A DNA stretch of 64,000 bases, taken from Desulfatibacillum alkenivorans DSM 16219 (GTDB taxonomy: Bacteria > Desulfobacterota > Desulfobacteria > Desulfobacterales > Desulfatibacillaceae). The position numbers were made by a program, and so were the translations under genes. The notes beneath the pieces are model-generated. The model searched no databases. It was not told the DNA's origin and was given only the letters and a program-made list of their open reading frames with translations. Below, in pieces: positions 8,990 to 18,312 of this stretch. How positions within the stretch are numbered: position 1 is the first letter of the stretch; each line of letters begins with the position of its first letter. Location of the stretch: contig NZ_FQZU01000025.1 of the NCBI RefSeq assembly GCF_900142135.1, forward strand, positions 1 to 64,000. Direction: 5' to 3'.

Positions 8990-10561
8990 TTATTTTCCCC
9001 TGGTTCCGGGGCCGCCGCCCCGTGAGGCCGGTCCGCTTCCCCTGACCGTGGGGGTGGACCTGGAAAAACCGCCGCTGCGTCCGTAATGGGAATTGGAGTA
9101 TGTTGTGCGCCCGTGGCTGGAGTATGTTCCCCAGGTGTCGGCTCCCCTGCCGTAATAGGGCCTTCTGCCGCGGTAATCCCTGTACCAGTGGTCATAGTCT
9201 CCGCGATAATAATACCTGTTCCCCATGAGCATCCTGAAAAAGGCGTACTGGCCGTACCAATGCCAAAAGGACCGGCCGCCGGAGTCCTGCCGCCATTCAC
9301 CGTATTTGGAATTGCCCACGTACTCCATGCCGGGCGGCATGGGTTCGGTCAGGGCTTCGTCCTCGTACATGCCGTAGGGCTTGGACATGATGGTCATGCC
9401 CAGGGCGTCCTCGTACTTGTCAAAGACGTCTTCGTCCACCTCAATCCAGTCGGTCTTTCTTTGATTGGCGCCTTCTATGATCAGATACTTATGATAGAAT
9501 TTGGCGTCCATGTCGCTAATCCAGAACTCGGCTTCATCGTCCCAGGCGGACATGTCCTGAGTGGGATTAAAATTCAGGGATTTCCAAACCCGGTTATCCA
9601 CGGAGGAATAGAAATTCCCCCGATACCTGGCCAGGACCGTGTTTTCCGGCAGACTCGCCAAAATTTCATAAGATTCCGCGTCCACTTGCTTGGAAGGATA
9701 GGTATAATCATTGTCCCGGTCGTACTCCGCGTTGTTGTCCCAGGATGTGCGGCCTATGGCGACAAAATAATCCACCCGCATGTCCTCCAACACTTTGGAG
9801 TAGCTTTTATAAAGCTCGGCGCTGCGTTTTTTCAGGGCCGCGCAGTCAGCCTTAACGGTTTCGTTATCCTTTTCAATCAGGGTGCACGAATCCCCCAGAA
9901 CGGCATAGTCAGCATTTTCCGAAGATTTGTGCATCTCCAATTGGGCGTGGGCTTTGTCCAAAGCCTGGGCGCTTTCCTGCTTAAGGTCAAGAACCGGGGC
10001 GAACTTGGCGTCTATGTCCTGGATTTTATCAGGATAATCGGCCTTGGCCTTTTCCAGAACCTGGGATGTAGCCTCCGTTTGCTTGGTCAAGGCGCTAAAA
10101 TCCTGCTCCGCCTTTTCCACCATGGGCTCAGGCTCGGACATGACGTCCCTTAAAAAGGCGATGCGTTTCTCCACTCTTTCGCTTGCCTGGTCGGTTTTGC
10201 GAAGCTGGCCGCGAACGTTCCCCAAAGCCCGTATCAAATCCGGCGCCTGATCCTTTTTATTCGCCTCCAACAAAGGCGTTACCTTCTGGTCATAGTCGGT
10301 CCTGCCCTTGTTCAGCATGTGCTGAGCTTCGTCCAACATGCCTTCCCAATTCTCCCGCTCCGCATACTTGGCGAATTTTTCGTATTCATCGGATTTGGCA
10401 AACCGCTCCAGACTGTTCCTTTTTTCCGTGATCTTCATGGCCAGATCGTTGATCCGTTGATCCTGGGCCCCCGCCTCTTGTTTCAAGTCCTTGGGCAGGC
10501 CGCAACCGGCCATGGACAAAGATAGCGCCAAAAGTATTATAAATAAGGCCTTCAATTTCAT
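8990..10561 (-). CDS. Lipoprotein with coiled-coil body and aromatic/Arg/Gly-rich tail
   Basis: The protein has 523 residues. A lipoprotein signal peptide ends in the lipobox LSMAGC, so the mature protein should be lipidated at Cys20. Residues 25-260 are highly charged and predicted to be largely coiled-coil. A mixed domain of about 180 residues follows. The last ~100 residues are unusual: WHWYGQYAFFRMLMGNRYYY, then repeated Tyr/Arg/Asp and a Ser/Gly/Arg run ending in RGGGPGTRGK. The ATG overlaps the preceding gene's stop by 4 bases (ATGA), showing tight coupling. Anchoring in the inner or outer membrane leaflet facing the periplasm is inferred. The Ser after the lipidated Gly would not be a retention signal, so outer-membrane placement is possible. 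Confidence 0.75.
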   Translation of the reverse strand: MKLKALFIILLALSLSMAGCGLPKDLKQEAGAQDQRINDLAMKITEKRNSLERFAKSDEYEKFAKYAERENWEGMLDEAQHMLNKGRTDYDQKVTPLLEANKKDQAPDLIRALGNVRGQLRKTDQASERVEKRIAFLRDVMSEPEPMVEKAEQDFSALTKQTEATSQVLEKAKADYPDKIQDIDAKFAPVLDLKQESAQALDKAHAQLEMHKSSENADYAVLGDSCTLIEKDNETVKADCAALKKRSAELYKSYSKVLEDMRVDYFVAIGRTSWDNNAEYDRDNDYTYPSKQVDAESYEILASLPENTVLARYRGNFYSSVDNRVWKSLNFNPTQDMSAWDDEAEFWISDMDAKFYHKYLIIEGANQRKTDWIEVDEDVFDKYEDALGMTIMSKPYGMYEDEALTEPMPPGMEYVGNSKYGEWRQDSGGRSFWHWYGQYAFFRMLMGNRYYYRGDYDHWYRDYRGRRPYYGRGADTWGTYSSHGRTTYSNSHYGRSGGFSRSTPTVRGSGPASRGGGPGTRGK

Positions 10562-11148
10562 GATTGGGGCGCCCTCCCGTCTAACTTGGTAATGATCCTG
10601 GTGCGCGTAATAACCAGGGCGTCTTCGTTGGGATAGGAATGGATGGTGGCCAGTTTCAGCAATCCTTTGTCCAGGCAGGCCCAGACAATGGTCTGGGGGG
10701 CGGGAAGTCCGTCTTGCGCCGGAAAATCATGGATCAGGCCCGTTTGCCGGTCCCTGTCCGCAGCCTGAAGCGCGGATTCCCGGATTTCCCGGGCATCCGG
10801 GTCCAAAGCCTTAAGGCTTGCGATCCTGTATTGAAAGGAGTACTCCATTTCATCCATCACAAGCGATTCCACGGGGCCGAACGGCGCTTTTAATGGGCCG
10901 TACTGGCCTAAAACCTTTCCGTTTGCGGCATCATGGCACGAAAACAACTCGTGCACGCAATTTTGGGGCGTACGAAAAGTAATCCAGTGGCTGGCGCCGA
11001 TGATTCGGGCCTCCAGCTCCAGGCCGTTGGCTTCAAGCCTTTCGGCCTCCAGCACGTGGAAGCAGGCGGGGTCCACGGGATCGGCCAGCAAGGTCAGCCG
11101 CAGGTCCGAGGCGGACATATCGACGTATGGGGATTGGTCCGTTTGCAT
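10558..11148 (-). CDS. DUF2617-like protein
   Basis: This 196-residue soluble protein lacks a signal peptide. From memory of the family it matches DUF2617 in order of landmarks: LELEARIIGASHWI near the N-terminus, a Cys-x-x-Glu (NCVHELFSC), a YSFQYRIASL strand, then GLIHDFP and the closing THSYPNEDALVITRTRI. DUF2617 is best known from actinobacteria, where it also occurs near DUF4178, DUF350 and aminopropyltransferase genes (recalled, not checked). Its start codon overlaps the DUF4178 stop by one base and its stop overlaps the lipoprotein start. Function is unknown; translational coupling suggests fixed stoichiometry with its partners. Confidence 0.65.
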   Translation of the reverse strand: MQTDQSPYVDMSASDLRLTLLADPVDPACFHVLEAERLEANGLELEARIIGASHWITFRTPQNCVHELFSCHDAANGKVLGQYGPLKAPFGPVESLVMDEMEYSFQYRIASLKALDPDAREIRESALQAADRDRQTGLIHDFPAQDGLPAPQTIVWACLDKGLLKLATIHSYPNEDALVITRTRIITKLDGRAPQS

Positions 11149-11774
11149 CAGGATTTAGCCACAAGCTCTATGGAATCGGGGTTGATCTCACGGCTGAGGA
11201 ACAGCTGGTACTCCTCCCGGCCGCCGCCCGATCCCCATTCCTCGATGGTGATCATTTTCTTATCCCGGGAGACAAAGTCGTAAAAATATACTTTTTCCGG
11301 GGATTTGCCTTCCCGTTCATACAAAGCGGCGTAATCGTCGTCGTACTCAAAGGGGGTCTTCCCGTAGAAAATTGTATCTTCCTCTTCGGCCAAGTCATCC
11401 AGGTCGTCTTCGTCCAAATCGTCGCCCCGGTCGTCCTTGATCTGGGTGAAGTCCAAAGTCTTTTCCGTGACAAAGGCTTCCACCTCGTCGTCCTTTTCCC
11501 ACTCAATATGGATGGACTCTCCGTCCTCAATGCAAAAGAGTTTGAGTTCGGTCCACAGGTCGCCGGTTTTCTTTTTAAAATCCTCGCCGGTCTCCTTGTA
11601 TACGCCGATCTCCTTGACCACATAGGTTTTGGAGTTCAGGCGGATGAAGTCCCCCAGGCCTACGTCTTCGATGGTGTATTTGTACCGTTCGTTAACGGGG
11701 ACGACCTTTTCGGGATTAAGAGACCGGGCTGCGGCAAATTGGGAGTCCAGCCTTCTTCTGACGGCGTTGTCCAT
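11148..11774 (-). CDS. DUF4178 domain protein
   Basis: The protein has 208 residues and no membrane segment or signal peptide. The DUF4178 pattern is visible: VGLGDFIRLNSKTYVVKEIG, then a WTELKLFCIEDGESIHIEWE strand pair, a long Asp/Glu-rich loop (DDRGDDLDEDDLDD) and a late region with KVYFYDFVSRDKKMITIEEW. The domain is a small beta-rich fold of unknown function that recurs beside PspA-like, DUF350 and spermidine synthase genes. The acidic loop could bind cations or polyamines, but this is speculation. It is the second gene of the operon, 50 bases after the first, and overlaps the next gene by one base. Confidence 0.7.
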   Translation of the reverse strand: MDNAVRRRLDSQFAAARSLNPEKVVPVNERYKYTIEDVGLGDFIRLNSKTYVVKEIGVYKETGEDFKKKTGDLWTELKLFCIEDGESIHIEWEKDDEVEAFVTEKTLDFTQIKDDRGDDLDEDDLDDLAEEEDTIFYGKTPFEYDDDYAALYEREGKSPEKVYFYDFVSRDKKMITIEEWGSGGGREEYQLFLSREINPDSIELVAKS

Positions 11775-11824
11775 GGTTCAACCTCTTGTTAAAAACTGTC
11801 GCTGTAAAAAACTGATTTTCCCTG

Positions 11825-12391
11825 TTATCTTGCAAAACGGGCGTTCAGAAACTTGGCCTTGACCGAGAACTCGCCCTGCTTGTGGTTCCGAACCACGTCC
11901 AGGACTTCATCCAAGGCGGTTTCCATGGCGCCCAGGCCTTGGAGAAACTCGTCCAGCTTGTCCCGGCGGTCTGCAGGATTCAGGGCCATGTAAGGTTTGA
12001 CGATGCGGAACAGGTAGTCCTCGGCGGAGCGGTTGACCTCCCAGGTCAGGTCGTTGCCTTTGTATTCCGAGTTCATTTGAGGCAGGAGGTCCCGGAGCTT
12101 GTCGATGATTCGCTCCACGGCTTCCAGAGCCTGGGAGGGAATCGCCTGCTCCCGGATATTGACGTTTAAAACCACCAGCCCATGCATCAGGGGGACGGTG
12201 GGGTCAACCGGCGCCTGGGGCTCCGGAGCGGGCTGGGGAGCATCCTTGTCCCGCAAAAACCATGCGACCACAGCGCCGGCCAAGCCGCCCGCAGCGCCTC
12301 CTACAAGGGCGATGACGATGGTTTTTCCCAAAACATAAGCCAGGACCAAGCCGGCGGCGAACAGGCCTCCTACTATCAACCAGGGTTTCAT
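11825..12391 (-). CDS. Small membrane-anchored helical protein, first gene of the operon
   Basis: The protein has 188 residues. Two hydrophobic helices (residues 4-21 and 25-45, rich in Gly and Ala) form a hairpin. A Pro-rich linker and a soluble, mostly helical domain of about 115 residues follow, with MHGLVVLNVNIREQ at its start and repeated amphipathic heptads after it. No known family was recognised. The layout (membrane hairpin plus cytosolic helical bundle) is compatible with a scaffold or sensor for the operon products. It is the first gene of the minus-strand series that continues to 5499; about 250 bases separate it from the next upstream gene. Confidence 0.65.
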   Translation of the reverse strand: MKPWLIVGGLFAAGLVLAYVLGKTIVIALVGGAAGGLAGAVVAWFLRDKDAPQPAPEPQAPVDPTVPLMHGLVVLNVNIREQAIPSQALEAVERIIDKLRDLLPQMNSEYKGNDLTWEVNRSAEDYLFRIVKPYMALNPADRRDKLDEFLQGLGAMETALDEVLDVVRNHKQGEFSVKAKFLNARFAR

Positions 12392-12643
12392 GCGCTATCC
12401 ATCATTTATTAAGCGGTTGCTTGTTTGAAGATCATGCAGGAAAGGAGACGGCCCCAAAGGCCCCGGCCTTCCCCGGCCATGGCCGATCACACGGCGCCCA
12501 TCCATAAAACCACATAATCCTGCCCTATTAACCATAAGTCGCCCCCATATTACATGGGCGGCCATTGGCGCGCAACCCTTTTCCGGGAATATGTAATACG
12601 CTTGATTAGGAGTGAATCCCCCTTTGAAAAAACCGGCAGGTCT

Positions 12644-14185
12644 CTATTCTCCGCGGATCATGGCGGCGATGGCGCCCCAGGCTGTGACGCCCGCGATCAT
12701 GGCGACGATCCAGGGCCAGTCTCCGGTCAGGCCCATAGCCTTGGCGCCCGCCTGGACCAGGGGCACAACGATGCCTCCCGCCGCCAGAAAGCCGATGACG
12801 CCGCCCATAATATGCCTGCAGCCGGGCTTTTCGGGTTTTATGTATTCGGGCTCTCCGCGCTTGTTCACGGTGACCGGCGAATCATGGGACTCCAACTTTC
12901 CTTCCACTTCCATTTCGTCATGAACGGCCCGGACCACGTCGCCGACCGTGGACATTCCCTCTTGGGCGTTATAGGGCAGGACAATGGAATATATGGATTC
13001 CAGGCCTTCCAGGACGCTTTCCAGCTGGGTTTTTGCAATCATGGGGTTGGCATGCAAGGGCAACGGCGCATCCATGGTAAGCGCGGACGCTTTCCCGCCC
13101 AATAGCTGGGACAGGTGCAGACGTATCTCATTGTATAAAGGATCTTCCTGAGGAGGCCGGGGCGCCGGGGGCGTCCGGACTTTTTGCGTCTCCCGAGGCT
13201 TGGATTGGGAAGACTTGTAAGATTCATGCCCTTGCGAGGAGCCTTTCCCGCCTGATTTGACAGGCTGGGCGGCGGCTGGAACTTCGGAAGCGGCGGGTGC
13301 GGCGGGTGCGGCGGGTGCGGCCGCCGCCAGGGTCAGAGCCTGTTCCTGAGCCGGCTTTTTTTTCTTTTTCGGCGCCAGAATCTTTCTGTATTCCTCCAGC
13401 CTGCTTCTAAAACGGGGATTTTCCTTTTCCAGGGCCTGGGCCGCCAGGCCGAACTGGTCCTTTATGGGCGAGTCGCCCACGTACTCCTTCCACCTTTCAA
13501 ACGCGGCCAGAACCAGAGCCTTGTCGTCCCATTGCTTCATGACAGGCTCCAGAATGCCGCGGACGAATTTGGCGCCGGCGGAATCGATGGCAAGCCCCAT
13601 GACGGCTAAAACAGCCAAAACCATCAGGAGCGCCCAATACCATTTCAAGGAAGTGAAATACCAGACCGCGACCACAAGCCCCAGAAACACAATGCCTATG
13701 CCCACATTGATGTTCGCGCTTCTTTCCGCATTGTCCTTTTTCAAGGCCCGGTCATAGGCTTCGTCAAACAGGATGTACAACTTTTTGGCCTTGGCGAGAA
13801 TTTCCTCTTTCTCCGGGGAGCTGTCCTCTTCTCCATCCTCGCTTTCCTGCACCTCCTCCGTTTTCCCAACCGCGGGCGCCGAAGAACTTGCCGCCGGTTC
13901 GGAGGGCTGCGGCGCCGCTTTAACCGGCGCCTGCGGTTTGGAGGCCTGCCCGGCCTCTGCGGCAAGACGGCAAATGGCGCCGGCTTTTTCAAAGGCCAAT
14001 TGATATTTCATGGCCTGCTCCGAAGTCAGGCCTTTCTTTATGATCACCGGCTTGCCTGTAAACATTTTTTCTATGCGATCCGGGGTTGCCTTGAACATTT
14101 TGGCGAGATTGGCTTTAACTTCCTGGGGCGCACGGCCAGCGGCGACCTGGCCGGAGAACAACAGAGTATAGCGGTCTTGCTCCAT
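12644..14185 (-). CDS. Multi-domain membrane protein of unknown function
   Basis: The protein has 513 residues. Residues 1-75 form a small domain (YTLLFSGQVAAGRAPQEV, then FKATPDRIEKMFTG, then KAGAICRL) that I know as an N-terminal module of assorted proteobacterial membrane proteins, without a clear name. After an Ala/Pro-rich acidic linker come two membrane spans near residues 160-205, then a helical region and a second Ala/Pro-rich linker. Two more spans close the protein (IMGGVIGFLAAGGIVVPL and WIVAMIAGVTAWGAIAAM). The ATG at 14185 was chosen; the frame extends 9 codons upstream, where the AAGGAGAAGG ribosome site would lie inside the coding sequence. It may act with the downstream operon, but a 250-base gap separates them. 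Confidence 0.65.
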   Translation of the reverse strand: MEQDRYTLLFSGQVAAGRAPQEVKANLAKMFKATPDRIEKMFTGKPVIIKKGLTSEQAMKYQLAFEKAGAICRLAAEAGQASKPQAPVKAAPQPSEPAASSSAPAVGKTEEVQESEDGEEDSSPEKEEILAKAKKLYILFDEAYDRALKKDNAERSANINVGIGIVFLGLVVAVWYFTSLKWYWALLMVLAVLAVMGLAIDSAGAKFVRGILEPVMKQWDDKALVLAAFERWKEYVGDSPIKDQFGLAAQALEKENPRFRSRLEEYRKILAPKKKKKPAQEQALTLAAAAPAAPAAPAASEVPAAAQPVKSGGKGSSQGHESYKSSQSKPRETQKVRTPPAPRPPQEDPLYNEIRLHLSQLLGGKASALTMDAPLPLHANPMIAKTQLESVLEGLESIYSIVLPYNAQEGMSTVGDVVRAVHDEMEVEGKLESHDSPVTVNKRGEPEYIKPEKPGCRHIMGGVIGFLAAGGIVVPLVQAGAKAMGLTGDWPWIVAMIAGVTAWGAIAAMIRGE

Positions 14186-14736
14186 GTGCGGAACCTTCTC
14201 CTTGCTATGCATTAACAGCGGGAACCAGCAGTTCGAACTCTCTTCCTATGGTCTAACTTTAACATTTTTTTAACATATAGCACGGAGTATCAAGAAACGG
14301 CAAGCCGTCCACTATACTTACAGTCAATAGAGCTGGTGAAAAGTTTGGGCTGCCGGATTTTTTCCCCATAGCCCGCCCTTTTTTGATGGATAACACGTCC
14401 AACCCATTGTCTTGACTGGAATTCCAGGCCCAATTGCTAAGGCTTATCAAAACACCACATATAGTAGAGTTAATATTTTCAAAATACCCTCTGTTGTGTT
14501 TTTTCCTTTACAAGGGGGCAAAGCTCTGATAAATAGGACATCATTTGCATAGTAAATGCGCCATAACGTCCCAAAAACAAAGGGGGCTCGGGAACGTCAG
14601 CCGGGAGCGTCCTTAAAATCCGTGCGTCATCCTAAAAAACTGCGGGGCCGAGCCCAAATAAAGGGGCAAGGCGGCCGCGGTTGCAATACATCGAAGAAAT
14701 TTCGGCAAGTTTCCATTCAAGGAGCGTGGAAATTCC
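14186..14736. other. Intergenic region upstream of smc
   Basis: No convincing gene was found in these 551 bases. The short open frames lack ribosome sites and family resemblance. The region must hold divergent promoters for the minus-strand membrane gene and for smc. An 8-bp inverted repeat (GGGCTCGG at 14584-14591 and CCGAGCCC at 14648-14655) could form a stem in the smc leader. The smc ribosome site AAGGAG is near 14719. Confidence 0.4.
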
Positions 14737-17700
14737 ATGAAACTCAAGCAGCTTGAACTTTGCGGTTTCAAGTCCTTTCCTGACAAGACGACCATTCCCT
14801 TTCCTGGGGGAGTGTCGGCGGTTGTGGGGCCCAACGGCTGCGGCAAGAGTAATATCGTGGACGCCATCCAGTGGGTCACCGGGGAGCAGCGGGCCAGGCA
14901 GCTTCGCGGGAAATCCATGGAGGATGTCATTTTTTCGGGTTCCAAAAGCCGCCCGCCGGTCAACATGGCCGAGGTTTCCATAACCTTCGCCAACGATAAC
15001 GGCAGTTGCCCGGAGGAGTATCGCGACTTTTCCGAAATCATGGTGACCCGCCGCTTGTACAGGTCTGGCGAGCGCGGGTATTTCATCAACAAGCAGCCCT
15101 GCCGCCTTAAGGACATTCAGAACCTGCTCATGGGCAGCGGGATCGGCGCAGGCACCTATGCGGTGATCCAGCAGGGCAACCTGGGCGCCATCACCGAAGC
15201 CGGACCGGACGAACGGCGGATTTTCATTGAAGAAGCCGCGGGCATCACCCGGTATAAGGCCCGAAAAAAGGAAGCCCAGTCCAAAATCAAGAGCACCCGC
15301 ACCAACCTGTTGCGCGTCATGGACATCATCACGGAAGTGGAGCGCAACATGGCCTCCCTGAGCCGTCAGGCCAAAAAGGCGGAACGGTACAAGGAATACA
15401 AAAAGCGCATTGAAAAAATAGACATCGCCCTGGCGGCGTTGGAATTCGACCGGTACACTCAACGCATTTCCGAAACCCACCGGCTGCTCCAGGAGTTGAA
15501 GGACCAGGAAATATCCCACGTCACCCAGTTGAGCAAGCTGGACGCAGCCATGGAGGAAATCCGCCAGGAACGCGCCTCCATGGCGGAGGATGTGAATAAG
15601 AAGGAAATCCGGTGCTTTGAGCTCCAGCGCCAGGTGGACCGGATGGAGAAGGATCTCCAATACGCCAAGACCGAGTCCTCCCGTTTGGCCCAGGAGGCCG
15701 GAGAACTGGAATCCCAACTGGCCGGGCTTCGCGAAAAGCAGGAGCGCATCGTCCAGGACAGGAACCAATGCCGCGAAGACATGGAAAAAGCGGCCAGGGA
15801 CCTGGAGCAGACAAAGGCCCTTTTGACGGACGATGAACAGGCTGTCACGAGCGTCAGGCAGAATCTGGCCCGGTACAAGGCGGCTTTGGAAGAGGAAAAA
15901 TCCCGTCTGACCCAGCTTCTGGGGAACGAGGCCAAGTACAGCAACATCTACCAGAACGCGGCCAACACCAAGCAGGATATCGCCCGCAGGCTCCGCCAGC
16001 TTTCTGAGGAAGTGGTCCGGGCCGGCCAGCGTGAGCAGGAAACCAAACGGGCTTTGGCCGACGCAGAAGAAAACCTGGAAGGCATCCTGGAGGAAGCCGA
16101 ATCCGTCAAGGGCGAACTGGTTTATATTGAACAGGCCCTGGAGGAAAAGCGCGCGGAACTGGGAGACCAGTTGAGAAAAGTCCAGACCCTGGACATGGAG
16201 CGCAGCAGGTCCAAGTCCCAGTTGAGCGCCCTCAAAAGGATGGAAGGCAACATGGAGTGGTTCCAGAAAGGCGTGCGCGAGGTCGTCGCCTGGGATCAGG
16301 AAAAGAATAAAGATGACTCCCGGATTCTGGGAGTGCTGGCCGACGTGGTCAAGCCGGAGCCCGGCTACGAAGAGGCCGTGGAAGCGGCTTTGGGCGAGGC
16401 TCTGCAATTCGTCATTGTCAAGGACAAGCAAACCGCCCTGGACGCCATGGAGCATCTGGCCGAGGTCAAAAAAGGCCGGGCCGGCTTTATGCCCGTCTCG
16501 TGGGTGGATTCGGGCTTCACCCCCGGCTCCTTGAATCATGCCTCTTCCCTGCTTCAGCATGTGGAGGCCGCCGACGGATGCGGTCATCTGATCAAATCGC
16601 TCTTATCCGACGTGCTGGTGGCCGAGGACGCCAAGGCCGCCGTGGAATTGAAAAACGGGTACAATGATCTGACCGTGGTCACCAAGGACGGCGTGGTGCT
16701 GGTTTCTCCCCGGGGAATCGTCGGGGGCGGCCAGGAGAACTCCGGGCCCGGCATCCTGGCCCAACGGCAGCAGTTGACCCAGTTGGAAGAGACCATCGCT
16801 TCTTTGGAGGAGGAACTGGAGACGGCCAAGGAGAGCCAGGAAGCCCTGGAGAAGGAAACCAGAGGGCTGGAAACGGATCTCCAGAGGATGGTGGAAGGCC
16901 TGCGGGATCTGGGCCGGGAGGAAATGGAGGCCCAAAAGGAAGTCTCGCGCCTTAAAGAAGACTCCAAGCTGGCCGCCAGGCATCATCAAATCGTCATTTC
17001 GGAGCAGGACCAGCTCATGGGCGAAGAAGACGACGCGGAAGAAGAGTTGTCCAAATATAAAGAGTTGGTGGACGAGGCTGTAAACGAGGTCCAGCAGGCT
17101 GAAGAAGCAGTCAAGCAGGCGGCCGTCCAGGTGGAGCAGGCCGAGGCCGAATTGGACGGTTTTTCGGAAAAAACCACGGATCTTCGGGTGGAAATAAGCG
17201 CCCTGTCCGCCCGGCTGGACAACCAAAAGGAAACTTACGTCCGGTTGGCCGAGTTTGAAGAGGAAAACCAAAAACGCCTGGAATATACGGAGCGCGAAGC
17301 GGCCAGACGGCGTTCCTCCTCGGGCCAGTCTTCGGATAAAATCGAAGAGCTGGAATCCCGGCTTACGGACGCTTATACGGAATTGACCCAGGCCAAGGAA
17401 GCCTTGGAAAAGGTGGAAATTTCCCGTCAGCAGATCGAGAATTCGCTGAAGGAAAGCGACGCCATGCAGGCCAGGATCAAGAACGAACGGGAAAGCCATC
17501 GCGAAAAGGTTCGGGACCTGGAGCTTTCCCAGTCCCAGCGCAAGGTGCGTCAGGAAGCCGTGGCCTCCCGCATTCTGGAGAAGTTGGGCCGTCCTCTGAC
17601 TCAGGCCAGGAACGACGAGGGCCTGCCCGACGTAAGCGATCCCAAACTGGCGGACGAAGCGGCCATGGAAATGGACGACCTGCGCCAGAAGATCGGCCGC

Positions 17701-18312
17701 ATGGGAGACGTGCATCTGGGCGCCATCAATGAGTACGAGGCCCTGCAGGAGCGTTACGAATTCCTGACTCAGCAGCGGGACGACCTCATGCACGCCATCG
17801 AGTCGCTGGAAAAGGTCATCCGCAAAATCAACCGCTTCACCCAGAAAAAATTCATGGAGACCTTCCAGAAGGTCAATGAGAAGCTGGCCCTGGTTTTTCC
17901 GCGTTTGTTCCATGGAGGCTCTGCGGAAATCAAGCTGTCCGAGCCGGACAAACCCCTGGAAACCGGCGTGGAATTCGAAATTCGGCCCCAGGGCAAAAAG
18001 ATCACCCGCATGAGCCTGCTTTCGGGCGGTGAAAAGGCCCTTTCGGCCATTGCCTTTGTATTCGCCATCTTTTTGATCAAGCCCGCCTCCTTCTGCCTTA
18101 TGGACGAGATTGACGCGCCTCTTGACGATGCCAACGTTTCGCGTTTTAATGAACTGTTGAAGCTGATCGGGGAAAAATCCCAGATCGTAATGGTAACCCA
18201 TAATAAGAAATCCATGGAATTCGCCGACATCCTATACGGAATCACCATGGAGAACAAAGGCGTCTCCAAAGTGGTGTCGGTCAACCTGGAAAAAGCTCAG
18301 GAAGCGGCATGA
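14737..18312 (+). CDS. smc: Chromosome segregation protein SMC
   Basis: This 1191-residue protein has the full SMC layout. The head starts MKLKQLELCGFKSF and carries Walker A GPNGCGKSN near residues 32-40. A coiled coil follows to about residue 510, then a hinge (about 515-680, including ILGVLADVV and GGGQENSGPG), then the return coil. The C-terminal head has the ABC signature LLSGGEKALSAIA and Walker B CLMDEIDAPLDD. It dimerises through the hinge and, with ScpA and ScpB, loops and organises the origin region; scpA and scpB are not in the window. The length is normal. Its stop overlaps the ftsY start by 4 bases, so the two are cotranscribed. Confidence 0.97.
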   Translation: MKLKQLELCGFKSFPDKTTIPFPGGVSAVVGPNGCGKSNIVDAIQWVTGEQRARQLRGKSMEDVIFSGSKSRPPVNMAEVSITFANDNGSCPEEYRDFSEIMVTRRLYRSGERGYFINKQPCRLKDIQNLLMGSGIGAGTYAVIQQGNLGAITEAGPDERRIFIEEAAGITRYKARKKEAQSKIKSTRTNLLRVMDIITEVERNMASLSRQAKKAERYKEYKKRIEKIDIALAALEFDRYTQRISETHRLLQELKDQEISHVTQLSKLDAAMEEIRQERASMAEDVNKKEIRCFELQRQVDRMEKDLQYAKTESSRLAQEAGELESQLAGLREKQERIVQDRNQCREDMEKAARDLEQTKALLTDDEQAVTSVRQNLARYKAALEEEKSRLTQLLGNEAKYSNIYQNAANTKQDIARRLRQLSEEVVRAGQREQETKRALADAEENLEGILEEAESVKGELVYIEQALEEKRAELGDQLRKVQTLDMERSRSKSQLSALKRMEGNMEWFQKGVREVVAWDQEKNKDDSRILGVLADVVKPEPGYEEAVEAALGEALQFVIVKDKQTALDAMEHLAEVKKGRAGFMPVSWVDSGFTPGSLNHASSLLQHVEAADGCGHLIKSLLSDVLVAEDAKAAVELKNGYNDLTVVTKDGVVLVSPRGIVGGGQENSGPGILAQRQQLTQLEETIASLEEELETAKESQEALEKETRGLETDLQRMVEGLRDLGREEMEAQKEVSRLKEDSKLAARHHQIVISEQDQLMGEEDDAEEELSKYKELVDEAVNEVQQAEEAVKQAAVQVEQAEAELDGFSEKTTDLRVEISALSARLDNQKETYVRLAEFEEENQKRLEYTEREAARRRSSSGQSSDKIEELESRLTDAYTELTQAKEALEKVEISRQQIENSLKESDAMQARIKNERESHREKVRDLELSQSQRKVRQEAVASRILEKLGRPLTQARNDEGLPDVSDPKLADEAAMEMDDLRQKIGRMGDVHLGAINEYEALQERYEFLTQQRDDLMHAIESLEKVIRKINRFTQKKFMETFQKVNEKLALVFPRLFHGGSAEIKLSEPDKPLETGVEFEIRPQGKKITRMSLLSGGEKALSAIAFVFAIFLIKPASFCLMDEIDAPLDDANVSRFNELLKLIGEKSQIVMVTHNKKSMEFADILYGITMENKGVSKVVSVNLEKAQEAA

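Noticed and set aside
9086-10153. A 355-codon plus-strand frame opposite the operon lipoprotein
   Set aside because: It overlaps a well-supported lipoprotein gene and has the Val/Gly/His-rich composition of an antisense shadow.
14632-16587. A 651-codon open frame on the minus strand opposite smc
   Set aside because: It lies wholly within the coding region of smc, is rich in Gly/Leu/Phe from reversed coiled-coil codons, and matches no family. It is a shadow of smc. The same holds for long minus-strand frames opposite sbcC and uvrC.
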